DNA from: Brevundimonas sp. UBA7664
GTDB taxonomy: Bacteria; Pseudomonadota; Alphaproteobacteria; Caulobacterales; Caulobacteraceae
NCBI RefSeq assembly: GCF_002483305.1
Contig: NZ_DLHQ01000050.1
Location: 1 to 64,000 of the forward strand
Direction of reading: 5' to 3'
Length of the DNA stretch: 64,000 nt
Under the pieces are notes generated by a model, which saw only the letters and a list, made by a program, of their open reading frames with translations, did no database searches and had not been told where the DNA came from. Shown piece after piece: positions 16,890-25,520 of the stretch (position 1 is the first letter of the stretch; the number at the start of each line of letters is the position of its first letter). The position numbers and the translations under genes are program-made.

Positions 16890-18470
16890 TCATCGCCCGG
16901 ACTCCAGGGCGCCGCTCAGCCTCTCGACCAGCCGGGCTCTCGCCTCGTCGTTCGGAAGCGCCTGGAGCCTCTCGTTCAGCGCCACGAGGAAGGCCGAGCG
17001 ATCATTGTGCCAGTCCGGCCGGGTGGCCTGTCCCGGAGCCAGCCGCGCGCCCGTGGAGGGCAGCGGCTCCGCCGATGTCCGGGTAAGGCGGTAGGTCTGG
17101 TCCAGCAGGGCGGTCGCCGGCCGGTATCCCTCATCCGCCAGCCGGGTCGCCAAGACCGCCAGCGCGCCCGGTTCGCCGTGGTTGAGCAGCACCGACCCCG
17201 CGACAGGGCTTCTTGCCTTGAGCCAGGCGACCAGATCGGTCGCGTCGCCATGACCGGAGTAGCAGTCGAGGTTGCGAATGCGTGCGCCGACCCGGACCTC
17301 CTCGCCCTGGATGCGAACCGCGGAGCGGCCCTCGACCAGCATGCGGCCCAGGGTGCCGGCGGCCATGAAGCCGGTCATCAGGACGGTCACCTCCTTGCGC
17401 CACAGCAGGCGTTTGAGGTGGCGGCGGATGCGTCCGGCGTCGCACATGCCGCTGCCGGCCAGGATGATGTGCCATCCGGTCAGCCGCTCGAGCCGATCGC
17501 TTTCCTGCGGACGCATCAGGTGATGCAGGCGCGTGGCTTGCCGCAGCGGCTCGAACGGGTTCTCGCCGGTGTCCTGGTTCCAGCCGCGGCGCAGGAAGAC
17601 CTCCGTCGCCTCGATGGCGAGCGGCGAATCGAGGAAGATGTCGGCGGTCAGGTCCGGCTCCGCCTCCATCACCGCCAGCAGGTCGAGGATCAGTTCCTGG
17701 GCCCGCCCGACGGCGAAGCTCGGCAGCAGCAGCGGGCCGCCCGCCGCCCGCGCCAGACGCAGTTCTTCCGCCAGCGCGCGGCGTCGGGCAGACAGCTCCA
17801 GATCCATGCGCTCGCGATCGCCATAGGTGCTCTCGAGGATCACATGATCGACGCCGACGGGGCCGTCGGGATGCGGCAGGAACGGCTGCCGCCCCGAACC
17901 AAGGTCACCCGAGAACAGCAGGTTCAGACCATCGGTCCCATCGCCGATCTGTATCTGGATCGAGGCCGCGCCCAGCAGGTGACCCGCCGGCCACCACGTC
18001 GCCTGCAGGCCCCCGATGATGGGCGTCGGCTCGCCGAACTTGACCCGCTCCATCAGCCGCAGGGTGTGATCGACATCCGTGGATGTGTAGATCGGCTCCA
18101 CCGGCCCAAGGCCCCGCTGGGCGTTACGCCGGTTGAGGTGTCGCACCTCGCTTTCCTGGATTCCCGCGGAGTCCGCCAGCATGACCTCGCACAGGTCCCG
18201 GGTGCCTCGCGTCGTGAAGATCGGCCCTCGATAGCCGGCCCTGACCAGCTTCGGGAGCAGGCCCGAATGGTCGATATGGGCATGGGTCAGCAGCACCGCG
18301 TCCAGCGACGCGGGCGAGAAGGGGAAGGGTTCGTAGTTGAGCGCCTTGAGGGTCTTGGGCCCTTGGAACATGCCGCAGTCGATCAGGATGCGGCGTCCGG
18401 CGGCTTCCAGCAGCATGCAGGAACCGGTGACGCACTCGGCGGCCCCGTGGAAGGTCAGTTCAGCATTCAC
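16890..18470 (-). CDS. MBL-fold beta-CASP nuclease (RNase-like)
   Basis: This 526-residue metallo-beta-lactamase protein has the zinc motif H63-A-H-I-D-H68, further metal-ligand segments around PAGHLLGA and FSGDLGSG, and a beta-CASP domain with GSGMCDAG and a final GHGD. It belongs to the RNA-processing beta-CASP group related to CPSF/YSH1-like bacterial enzymes, and probably cleaves RNA in the cytoplasm. Such proteins are often found with universal stress proteins and Crp/Fnr regulators in low-oxygen gene sets, as here. The uspA-like gene ends 73 bases upstream on the same strand, so both could follow the FixK box at 19453. Confidence 0.88.
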   Translation of the reverse strand: MNAELTFHGAAECVTGSCMLLEAAGRRILIDCGMFQGPKTLKALNYEPFPFSPASLDAVLLTHAHIDHSGLLPKLVRAGYRGPIFTTRGTRDLCEVMLADSAGIQESEVRHLNRRNAQRGLGPVEPIYTSTDVDHTLRLMERVKFGEPTPIIGGLQATWWPAGHLLGAASIQIQIGDGTDGLNLLFSGDLGSGRQPFLPHPDGPVGVDHVILESTYGDRERMDLELSARRRALAEELRLARAAGGPLLLPSFAVGRAQELILDLLAVMEAEPDLTADIFLDSPLAIEATEVFLRRGWNQDTGENPFEPLRQATRLHHLMRPQESDRLERLTGWHIILAGSGMCDAGRIRRHLKRLLWRKEVTVLMTGFMAAGTLGRMLVEGRSAVRIQGEEVRVGARIRNLDCYSGHGDATDLVAWLKARSPVAGSVLLNHGEPGALAVLATRLADEGYRPATALLDQTYRLTRTSAEPLPSTGARLAPGQATRPDWHNDRSAFLVALNERLQALPNDEARARLVERLSGALESGR

Positions 18471-18543
18471 GGCGCGGTTCCTTTGAAGAGCGAAATGGAC
18501 CGCCCGGGCGCGTTGTCGCCGGGGCCGTCGTCAGGGGCGCGAT

Positions 18544-19404
18544 TCAGTGCGCCAGCAGCAGACTGGGGCCGTCTTTCCCGCGCAGGAAACTCCGCGTGGC
18601 GCCGCCGAAGACGGTTTCGCGAAGCCGCGAATGTCCCCAGGCCCCCGCGACGAGCAGACCGGCCTGCTTGCCTTCCGCCGCCGCCATCAGGGCCGCGCCC
18701 TCATCCTCGCCTTCCACCAGCATCGCCACGCCTGCGCCGACGCCATGGAGCTTGAGATAGGCGTTGAGCAGGTCGATGTCGGGGTCGGCGGCGCGCTGAT
18801 CGAGCCCGGTGACGCACTGAAGAACATGGATGGCGCTGGCCATCGCGAGCAGGGGCAGGGCGGCGCGAACCGCGCGGCCGGCCTGGGGGCTCCCGTCCCA
18901 GGCGATCGCGGCCGGCCCGGCCAGCCCGTCGGGGTCGCCGCGGGCGATCAGCACCGGCGCGCGATCCGCGAGCAGGGACTGGTTCAGAAGGTCCTCGATG
19001 AGTGCGTCCTGGAGCCCCGCCTGGGCGATCACGACCAGGTCGGCCAGGGCCGAATGGCGGGACAGGGCGAGCGCCGGCCGCAGCCCGCGTGAGAGCACCG
19101 ACATCCGGGGCGCGCCCTGGCCGGCTCCAAAGACGAGGTCCGCCGCCTTCGCCGCCTGCTGGGCGGCGGTCTCCACGCGCGCCTGCATGGTTCGCTCGGC
19201 CTCCGCCAGTTCCTCGACGGCATCCCGAGGAAGCGTTGCGCCGAGCGCCAGACCGAGGGTGACCATATCGACCGCGGAGTCGGGATAGACGGGAACGATG
19301 TCGGCCACGGCGTCGTGCTGACCCGCCAGCCAAGCGGCGAAGGCCAGGGCGGCCGGGTCGCCGGCGCCGCCGGAGGCCAGGGCAAGGATGCGTTTCAGGC
19401 TCAT
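18544..19404 (-). CDS. Universal stress protein, tandem Usp type
   Basis: This 286-residue protein consists of two Usp-like halves; the second half ends with the nucleotide-binding pattern VAGAWGHSRLRE-(9)-RSFL, as in UspA-domain proteins that bind ATP. The ATG at 19404 has GAAGGAGA upstream. A perfect FixK box is centred 55 bases before it, pointing to low-oxygen induction. It is followed by the beta-CASP nuclease gene on the same strand. Its binding partner is unknown. Confidence 0.88.
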   Translation of the reverse strand: MSLKRILALASGGAGDPAALAFAAWLAGQHDAVADIVPVYPDSAVDMVTLGLALGATLPRDAVEELAEAERTMQARVETAAQQAAKAADLVFGAGQGAPRMSVLSRGLRPALALSRHSALADLVVIAQAGLQDALIEDLLNQSLLADRAPVLIARGDPDGLAGPAAIAWDGSPQAGRAVRAALPLLAMASAIHVLQCVTGLDQRAADPDIDLLNAYLKLHGVGAGVAMLVEGEDEGAALMAAAEGKQAGLLVAGAWGHSRLRETVFGGATRSFLRGKDGPSLLLAH

Positions 19405-19452
19405 GGTCGATCTCCTTCGAGCAAACCATGAGCCACCGGCGCGAGCCCGCAC

Positions 19453-19466
19453 TTGATCCGCATCAA
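19453..19466. promoter_or_regulatory. FixK/FNR box upstream of first universal stress gene
   Basis: Perfect TTGAT-N4-ATCAA, centred 55 bases before the ATG of the minus-strand Usp gene, the same spacing as the other boxes in this block. Confidence 0.85.
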
Positions 19467-19512
19467 GGGATCGGAAAAAGCGCGCGAGCGGCCAGACCGA
19501 AAAGGGCGGCGC

Positions 19513-19875
19513 CTAGGGCTCGACCTTCACGGTTTCCAGATAGGCGACCAGGTCGTCGATCTCGCTGGCGCGAAAGACATAGGCCGGCATCGCCGGGTGG
19601 CTGGTGACCAGGCCTTCGGCGAAGGCCTCCTCGAGCTGATCGAGCGGGCGGCGGTGAACAATCTCGCGAAACGGCGTGGCTGCGGCCATCGGACTGTCAC
19701 CGACAGCGCCCACCGCATGGCAGCTCGCGCAGGCCCCGGTCGCGAGCTGCCGGCCCCGCACGGCCGCCTGCTCCATTGTGTCGGGACGGGTCGATATCGT
19801 CGTGGACAGGGGCTCCGGGCTGGCGCAGGCGGCGCAGCTCAGCGCGAGGGCGGCAGCGAGGCGAGGTAGGAACAT
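19513..19875 (-). CDS. Class I cytochrome c (small, possibly lipid-anchored)
   Basis: This 120-residue exported monoheme cytochrome has a signal peptide with a possible lipobox (LSCAAC, C14 or C17), the heme site C49-A-S-C52-H53 and a distal methionine M96 in HPAMPAYVF. It is probably a periplasmic electron carrier, perhaps for the cbb3 oxidase. Start ATG 19875 has GGAG upstream; a longer open frame to 19974 includes the promoter. It shares a FixK box with the divergent Usp gene, centred 57 bases from each start codon. Confidence 0.88.
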   Translation of the reverse strand: MFLPRLAAALALSCAACASPEPLSTTISTRPDTMEQAAVRGRQLATGACASCHAVGAVGDSPMAAATPFREIVHRRPLDQLEEAFAEGLVTSHPAMPAYVFRASEIDDLVAYLETVKVEP

Positions 19876-19924
19876 CGTGCATCTCCAGGGCGGCCCAGAC
19901 TGGGGTGTTGGTGAAGGCGGGGCG

Positions 19925-19938
19925 TTGATCCTGATCAA
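19925..19938. promoter_or_regulatory. Shared divergent FixK/FNR box
   Basis: Perfect TTGAT-N4-ATCAA lying midway between two divergent starts: cytochrome c (ATG 19875) and the second Usp gene (ATG 19989). Its centre is about 57 bases from both. Confidence 0.87.
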
Positions 19939-19988
19939 GGCGGAGGACGATCGGGCGCCGTTCTCTTTCTCCACAGACGGAGACAGCC

Positions 19989-20819
19989 ATGACCTACGCC
20001 AGCCTTCTTGTCGCCGTCGATGACGGCCCCGAGAGCGACAGCCGCCTCGAACTGGCCTGTGACCTCGCCAATGCCTTCAACGCTCATCTGACCGGCCTCT
20101 GCACCGGTTCCATCGCGCCGCCGCTGTATGATCCGCTGGGCGGCGGGGCCATGGTCGGCGAGTTGCTGGCTCTCTATCGCGACATGGCGGAGGCCGAGGT
20201 GAAGCGCGCCGCCGAGCGGTTCGCCGACATCACGCGCGCGCGCGACGTCGAGACCGACTGGCGAGGCCAGATCGGGTTTCCGGGCGAGGTGTGTTCCCGC
20301 GAAGCGCGGGCGGTGGACCTGGTCATCCTCGGCGGCCGCAATGCGCGGGCGCCCTGGCACGCCCCGGATGTGGCCGACGTCCTGATGGGCAGCGGACGGC
20401 CCGTGCTGGTCACCCCGCCGACCCGCCTGCGCAATCCGGTCGGCGAGCCCGCCCTGGTCGCGTGGAAGGACTGCCGGGAAGCCCGCCTGGCCTTGTCCGC
20501 GGCGCTTCCGCTGCTGCGGCGGGCCAGGGGCGTCACGATCTATGCGATCCGCGCCCCCGATGACATCGAAGCCGCCGGCGACGAACTGTCCGACATCGTG
20601 CGCTTTCTGGCCCGACACGGGGTCGCCGCCGAGCCCGTGGTCGTGGCCCCGACCGAGGCCTCCGCCGGGCGTCAGGTCCTCGACGAAGCCCTCGCGCGAA
20701 GCGCGGGCCTGATCGTGGCGGGGGGCTATGGGCATAGCCGCCTGCGGGAATGGGCGCTCGGCGGCGTGACCCGCGACCTCATCAGCGACAGCCCGATCTG
20801 CCTCTGCCTCTCCCACTAG
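19989..20819 (+). CDS. Universal stress protein, tandem Usp type
   Basis: This 276-residue protein has two Usp-like halves. It starts with YASLLVAVDDGPESDSRLE and ends with the nucleotide-binding pattern VAGGYGHSRLRE-(9)-RDLI. It resembles the Usp encoded at 18544 in size and layout but the two are clearly different in sequence. The FixK box 57 bases upstream, shared with the cytochrome gene, suggests coordinated low-oxygen expression. Confidence 0.88.
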   Translation: MTYASLLVAVDDGPESDSRLELACDLANAFNAHLTGLCTGSIAPPLYDPLGGGAMVGELLALYRDMAEAEVKRAAERFADITRARDVETDWRGQIGFPGEVCSREARAVDLVILGGRNARAPWHAPDVADVLMGSGRPVLVTPPTRLRNPVGEPALVAWKDCREARLALSAALPLLRRARGVTIYAIRAPDDIEAAGDELSDIVRFLARHGVAAEPVVVAPTEASAGRQVLDEALARSAGLIVAGGYGHSRLREWALGGVTRDLISDSPICLCLSH

Positions 20820-20867
20820 AGACCCCGGGCTATCGACAGACGCCGGATTGCAGGCGCACTGAGGAGA

Positions 20868-21449
20868 ATGGTCGAGACGCGATCTGCGCTGAAGGTCGGG
20901 CACGATGTGCCCTGGGTGACCAGCTGGACGGGCGAAGCCATCGTGGGCGTCGGACCGTGCCCGAGCGTCCGCGGCCGTCTCGCGATCGGCCAGATCCAGG
21001 ACGCGGGCTGCGGCAAGCCGCAATACTCAAAGAACCACATGGTCCGGCAACGTCTCTCGGTCGTCCGGATGCTGTGTCCCATGTGCGGCGAGCCGACCGC
21101 GCCGGGGGATCGCTGGACCGAGGTGGCGAAGCTCGTCGCCGCGGGCGTTCTGAGGTCACGCGGGATAGCGATCGCGACGGCGATCGACGGTGACACGGTG
21201 TTGCTCGACGCCGGCTCGATCGCCCCGCTGCACAGGCGCTGCGTCGACCGGTCGCTTCTCCACTGCCCGCATCTGCGAGCGAGCCCCGACGTTCGTGTGA
21301 TGAAGTTTCCGGAGACCTGGTCGGTGATCCCCCTGTTGGTGGATACGGACGCGGTGGACGGCCACAGGCCCGACGTCATCGGGTTTCTGCAGCTCTGCGG
21401 CCTGACGCGAACCGTCGACCGGCGATGGCGGCTGAACCTGGGCCGCTAG
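20868..21449 (+). CDS. Conserved hypothetical protein with CxxC motif
   Basis: I do not recognise a named family for this 193-residue protein. It has no signal peptide or membrane helix. It is cysteine-rich for this genome, with LCPMCGEP near residue 70 and LHRRC-(6)-CPHL near residues 122-136, suggesting a zinc- or metal-binding fold. The pattern SWTGEAIVGVGPCPSV at the N-terminus looks conserved-protein-like rather than random. A GAGGAGA stretch abuts the ATG more closely than usual, so a slightly different start is possible. It lies between the Usp gene and tRNA-Lys. The antisense frame is less protein-like and was rejected. Confidence 0.7.
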   Translation: MVETRSALKVGHDVPWVTSWTGEAIVGVGPCPSVRGRLAIGQIQDAGCGKPQYSKNHMVRQRLSVVRMLCPMCGEPTAPGDRWTEVAKLVAAGVLRSRGIAIATAIDGDTVLLDAGSIAPLHRRCVDRSLLHCPHLRASPDVRVMKFPETWSVIPLLVDTDAVDGHRPDVIGFLQLCGLTRTVDRRWRLNLGR

Positions 21450-21472
21450 TTTCCGATTTCAGGGAAGGACGA

Positions 21473-21548
<76 letters not shown>

Positions 21549-21746
21549 GGACCATGCGTCTGGCGAAGCCTCGCGAGGGTCACGCCGTCCCGGCCGCGCC
21601 GGTCAGGACCGGCGTCGGCGAGGGGGCGTTCCTAATGGGAATGATTGTCGCGTGCAAGGAGATTTGGCGCTCCGTTTCGGTTTGTCGCAGGACCGGATAA
21701 GCTCGTTCGGAATCAGCCGCGGGGGTGCGGCGGGGGGACGAACAAC

Positions 21747-23198
21747 ATGGCTTTCTGGAACCGCCGGCGCTCGATCGACGCCATGCTGGCCCCGCACGAC
21801 GGGCCGGCGTTGAAGAAGACGCTGGGCTGGCCGCATCTGATGGCCCTGGGCGTCGGGGCCATCGTCGGCACTGGCATCCTGACCCTGATCGGGGTCGGCG
21901 CCGGCCTGGCCGGGCCGGCGGTGATGATCAGCTTCGCCCTTGCGGGTCTGGTCTGCGCCTGCGCCGCCCTGGCCTATGCCGAACTGTCGACGATGATGCC
22001 GGCGGCGGGCAGCGCCTACACCTATTCCTATGCCGTGCTGGGCGAGTTGATCGCCTGGATCGTCGGCTGGAGCCTGATCCTCGAATACTCCCTGGTGGTG
22101 TCGGCGGTGGCGGTCGGCTGGTCCGGCTATGCGACCGGCTTCCTCGCCGGGATGGGCGTGGAGCTGCCCGCCATGCTGGCGGCGGGACCGCACGTCGAGG
22201 GCGGTCTGATCAACCTGCCGGCGGTGTTCATCATCGCCGTGGTGACGGGTCTGCTGCTGCTCGGCACGCGCGAGAGCGCCACGCTGAACGCCGTGCTCGT
22301 GGTCATCAAGATTGTGGCCCTGATCGCCTTCGTGGCCATCGCCCTGCCGGCCTTCGACGCCGCCAACTTCACCCCCTTCATGCCCAACGGGTTCGGATCC
22401 CCGGCCCTGCCGTTCGCGGAACAGATCACCGGCCAGCCCGTGGTCCAGACCGGGGTCATGGCGGCGGCGGCGATCATCTTCTTCGCCTTCTACGGCTTCG
22501 ACGCCATCTCGACGGCGGCCGAGGAAACCAAGCGGCCCGAGCGCGATCTGGCCATCGGCATCGTCGGCTCCATGGTCGTCTGCACCGCCCTGTATCTGGT
22601 CGTCGCCGCCGCCGCCATCGGCGCCCGCCCGGTCGCCAGTTTTGCCGAAAGCCCCGAGCCGCTGGCGCTGATCCTGCGCGAGATGGGGCAGGGGACGGCG
22701 GCGCAGTGGATCGCCGTCTCGGCCGTTGTCGCACTGCCGACCGTGCTGCTGGCCTTCCTGTTCGGCCAGAGCCGCATCTTCCTCGGCATGGCCCGCGACG
22801 GCCTGCTGCCGCGCAAACTGGCCAAGGTGTCGGCGCGCGGCGTGCCGGCGGTGGTGACCATCTTCACCGCCATCGTGGTGGCGGGCCTCGCCGGCGTCAT
22901 GCGGCTGGACGAGCTGGCCTCGCTGGCCAATGCCGGAACGCTGGCGGCTTTCGCGGCGGTCGGCGTCTGCCTGATCGTGCTGCGCATCCGCGACCCGCAC
23001 CGCCCGCGCGTCTTCAAGGCGCCGCTGTGGTGGCTGGTCGGAGCGATCACCATCATCGGCTGCATCGTCTTCTTCTTTAGCCTGCGCGCCTCGACCCAGA
23101 TGTGGTTCGTGATCTGGAACGCCATCGGCCTCGTCCTCTATTTCGGCTGGTCGGCCTGGAACTCGCGCCTGGCCAAGGGCGAGGAGACCGCCGGCTGA
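21747..23198 (+). CDS. APC-superfamily cationic amino acid transporter-like permease
   Basis: This 483-residue integral membrane permease has at least twelve hydrophobic helices. It carries the APC helix-1 motif GVGAIVGTGILTL, the AYAELSTMMPAAGSAYTYSY segment and FFAFYGFDAISTAAEETKRPERD, typical of the CAT family of amino acid transporters. Substrate is not determinable. Start ATG 21747 is chosen because homology-like sequence begins at MAFWNRRRS; the open frame upstream extends 34 codons without a family match. It overlaps the Hpt gene (TGATG). Confidence 0.92.
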   Translation: MAFWNRRRSIDAMLAPHDGPALKKTLGWPHLMALGVGAIVGTGILTLIGVGAGLAGPAVMISFALAGLVCACAALAYAELSTMMPAAGSAYTYSYAVLGELIAWIVGWSLILEYSLVVSAVAVGWSGYATGFLAGMGVELPAMLAAGPHVEGGLINLPAVFIIAVVTGLLLLGTRESATLNAVLVVIKIVALIAFVAIALPAFDAANFTPFMPNGFGSPALPFAEQITGQPVVQTGVMAAAAIIFFAFYGFDAISTAAEETKRPERDLAIGIVGSMVVCTALYLVVAAAAIGARPVASFAESPEPLALILREMGQGTAAQWIAVSAVVALPTVLLAFLFGQSRIFLGMARDGLLPRKLAKVSARGVPAVVTIFTAIVVAGLAGVMRLDELASLANAGTLAAFAAVGVCLIVLRIRDPHRPRVFKAPLWWLVGAITIIGCIVFFFSLRASTQMWFVIWNAIGLVLYFGWSAWNSRLAKGEETAG

Positions 23199-23548
23199 TG
23201 GCGTTGCGCGACCTCTCCGGCGCGGTCGACTTCACCGTGCTGGAGCGGATGACCGGCGGCGACGACGGCATCACCGAGGAGGTGCTGGGCCTGTTCGTCC
23301 AGCAGGCCGCGATGTGGTCGCCGCTGCTGGACGTGCGCGAGGACGGCTGGCGCGACGGCGTGCACACCATCCGGGGGGCGGCCGCGGGCATCGGCGCGGG
23401 CGCCCTGGCGGCGGCCTGCCAGACGGCCGAGACGGCGGAGAAGGCCGCGGCGCCGCCGTTGCTGGAGCGGGTGCGCGACGCCCTGGAGATCGCGCTCGCG
23501 GACGTCGCCGCCTATCGTCACGAATTGTTGCTCAGATCACTGCGTTGA
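23198..23548 (+). CDS. Histidine phosphotransfer (Hpt) domain protein
   Basis: This 116-residue all-helical protein has the phosphorelay site H56 in HTIRGAAAGIGA, matching the Hpt pattern HxxxGxxxxxG. It lacks receiver or kinase domains, so it should shuttle phosphate between a hybrid kinase and a response regulator encoded elsewhere. It may correspond to ShpA of Caulobacter, but I cannot confirm that by comparison. Its ATG overlaps the permease stop (TGATG), so translation is coupled although function is unrelated. Confidence 0.82.
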   Translation: MALRDLSGAVDFTVLERMTGGDDGITEEVLGLFVQQAAMWSPLLDVREDGWRDGVHTIRGAAAGIGAGALAAACQTAETAEKAAAPPLLERVRDALEIALADVAAYRHELLLRSLR

Positions 23549-23606
23549 CAACTTTGAGATGTCGGGCGCATCCTTTCAACGCTCACCACGGGCCATGGAG
23601 GTAGAC

Positions 23607-23969
23607 ATGCTGACGCTTTCCGCGATTGCAGCGACCATCCTGTTTGTTGCGACCCCGGCCGTGTCCCAGGATCGGGCGCTCGGCAATCCCAACTGGATCC
23701 CCGGTCAAACCCCCTCCACCCTGACCCTGTATGAGCAGTCGGGTCTTCAGGGAAACAGTGTCCTGATCGTCGAAAGCGAAGGCAATCTCTCGGGCCGGAC
23801 CGCCAGCCTGCGGGCCTCGGGCGGAAGCTGGGAAGTCTGCGATCAGCACAATTTCCGCGGCGAGTGCCGGGTCGTGGATGGCTGGGCGTTGAGCCTGAAC
23901 CGCGATATCGGCTTGCGGAACATACGCTCCGTGCGCCCGGTGGCGCCGGACGACACCAGCCGCAACTAA
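23607..23969 (+). CDS. Secreted beta/gamma-crystallin-like protein
   Basis: This 120-residue exported protein has a signal peptide ending near AVSQ (about residue 21). It then shows one beta/gamma-crystallin-type Greek-key repeat: LTLYEQSGLQGNSVLI, GRTASL, WEVCDQHNFRGECRVV, and LRNIRSVRPV. The two cysteines may form a disulfide in the periplasm. Start ATG 23607 has GGAGGT nearby. Members of the family bind Ca2+ or inhibit proteases; no function is assigned here. Confidence 0.78.
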   Translation: MLTLSAIAATILFVATPAVSQDRALGNPNWIPGQTPSTLTLYEQSGLQGNSVLIVESEGNLSGRTASLRASGGSWEVCDQHNFRGECRVVDGWALSLNRDIGLRNIRSVRPVAPDDTSRN

Positions 23970-24310
23970 CCCCGTTCGCGGTCGAACGCCGCGAACTCAT
24001 GGGCGATGCAGCGGTCGATCAGCAGCCGCCAGACCGGCTCGGCGATGTCCGGCGACAGGCCGGCCGGGCCGGCGGCGGCCAGCACCTTGGCCACAACGTC
24101 CTCGATGCGGGCGTCGTCATGGACGACGGACCGGTCCGGCTTGATGCGGGCGGCGGCGTCCATGTAGCGCTGGCGTTCGGCCAGCAGGGTGACCAGGGCG
24201 CGGTCCAGCGCATCCACGCCCTGGCGCACCTCGGCCATGGAGCCGCAGGCTTCCGGCGCGGTGCGCGGATCGATGGTGACGTTATCCGACAAAGGCGCGC
24301 TCCAGCACAT
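23966..24310 (-). CDS. Chorismate mutase, AroQ type
   Basis: This 114-residue helical protein fits monofunctional AroQ (type II) chorismate mutase or the related isochorismate-pyruvate lyase. MAEVRQGVDALDRALVTLLAER forms the first long helix in shorter pieces, followed by MDAAARIKPDR and a C-terminal WRLLIDRCIAHE helix. It would convert chorismate to prephenate in the cytoplasm. The listed ATG overlaps the fpr gene by 29 bases; a TTG at 24292 is an alternative start and the core begins at residue 25. It overlaps the end of the convergent crystallin-like gene by 4 bases. Confidence 0.8.
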   Translation of the reverse strand: MCWSAPLSDNVTIDPRTAPEACGSMAEVRQGVDALDRALVTLLAERQRYMDAAARIKPDRSVVHDDARIEDVVAKVLAAAGPAGLSPDIAEPVWRLLIDRCIAHEFAAFDRERG

Positions 24311-25097
24311 AGTCGCCCGGCTCGGCGTTCGAACCTTCCTTCATGCCGAAGGTTTCGAGCAGTTCGGCGGTTTCCTTGATCATGGCCATGGAGCCGCACA
24401 GCATGACCCGGTCGCGCTCGGGCGAGAAGCCGTGCGGCAGACCCAGATCGTCGAACAGGGCCCCGGACTTGATCCGGTCGGTGATCCGGCCGGCGTGTTC
24501 GAACGGCTCGCGGGTGACGGTGGGATAGTAGGTCAGCTGCGCCTTGGCCTCCTCGCCGATCAGGGGGTCGTCATGGATGCCCGAGGTGAGGAAGTCGCGG
24601 TAGGTCAGGTCGGCCTCGTGGCGCACCGTGTGGCAGACCACGACATGGCCGAACCGGCTGTAGGTGTCGGGATCGCGCGCCACGCTGAGCCAGGGCGCCA
24701 GGCCGGTGCCGGTCCCGATCAGCCACAACCGTTCGCCACCGGTCAGGGCGTCCAGCACCAGGGTGCCGGTCGGCTTCTTGCCCATCAGCACCGTATCGCC
24801 CGGCTGGATCTTCTGCAGGCGCGAGGTCAGGGGGCCGTCGGGGACCTTGATCGACAGGAACTCCAGCTGCTCGTCCCAGCCCGGGCTGGCGATGGAATAG
24901 GCGCGCAGGATGGGCTTGCCGCCGTCTTCTCCCGGCAGGCCGAGCATGACGAACTCGCCCGAGCGAAACCGGAAATCCTCGGGGCGGGCGATGGCGAAGC
25001 TGAACAGCTGGTCGGTCCAGTGGCGAACCCACAGCACTTCCAGTTCATGGAAGGCCGAGGCTTTCGCGGGCGGCGGAGAGGCGGCGACGTCGGTCAT
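24282..25097 (-). CDS. fpr: Ferredoxin--NADP reductase
   Basis: This 271-residue FAD enzyme moves electrons between NADPH and ferredoxin or flavodoxin. It has the FAD motif RAYSIASPGWDE (near residue 65), the NADP motif GTGTGLAPWLS (near 125) and the C-terminal segment ending in YVLERAFVG, a pattern of bacterial subclass I reductases. Length is normal. It is upstream of the chorismate mutase gene and overlaps it, so the two are probably co-transcribed. Confidence 0.92.
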   Translation of the reverse strand: MTDVAASPPPAKASAFHELEVLWVRHWTDQLFSFAIARPEDFRFRSGEFVMLGLPGEDGGKPILRAYSIASPGWDEQLEFLSIKVPDGPLTSRLQKIQPGDTVLMGKKPTGTLVLDALTGGERLWLIGTGTGLAPWLSVARDPDTYSRFGHVVVCHTVRHEADLTYRDFLTSGIHDDPLIGEEAKAQLTYYPTVTREPFEHAGRITDRIKSGALFDDLGLPHGFSPERDRVMLCGSMAMIKETAELLETFGMKEGSNAEPGDYVLERAFVG

Positions 25098-25520
25098 TGC
25101 GCGCTTCTTAGGGGGTGAGGGGCGAGGGGGGAAGGGATGCCGTGTCGCGCCGGACAGGCTCGGCGAGCGTCCGCCCCGATGCTGTCTTCTCGCCCCTGAT
25201 CATCGCGCCCCTTCCGACCCCTGACCGTGTCATCCCGCCCCCTGTCCCGACCTCCTGCGCCCACCATTCCGTCGCCTGCGACCGAAGCTGACGTATCGAT
25301 GTGTCTCTATGTACAACGGCCACAGGGGCAGGATTTTTGACGGTTCGAAACCCATCACGGCATCGGCATCCGCTTCGGCGGGCGGGTCTGGCGGCGATCT
25401 GCCGCAGGGTGGCTCGACTGTGCGGAAATTTCGGGATTCCACGGTGTACTCTCGCCCCCTCCGGCCGCTGCGCGGAATCGGGGGATGACGCCGGCCGAAA
25501 CGCCCGCTAGCGTCAGCGCC
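25098..25520. other. Intergenic region without a supported gene
   Basis: About 420 bases lie between the divergent fpr and peptidase genes. Short open frames here have no recognisable motifs. The stretch 25110-25260 alternates G-rich and C-rich runs. I see no convincing promoter, RNA or repeat; it presumably carries the two divergent promoters. Confidence 0.6.

Noticed and set aside
20816..21379. 187-residue minus-strand frame opposite the Cys-rich hypothetical gene
   Set aside because: It ends against the Usp gene and is less protein-like (no CxxC pattern, Ser/Arg/Pro-rich). The plus-strand frame with a GAGGAG site is preferred.
21549..21746. Possible integration site at tRNA-Lys
   Set aside because: I saw no repeat of the tRNA 3' end, no integrase and no base-composition change on either side.
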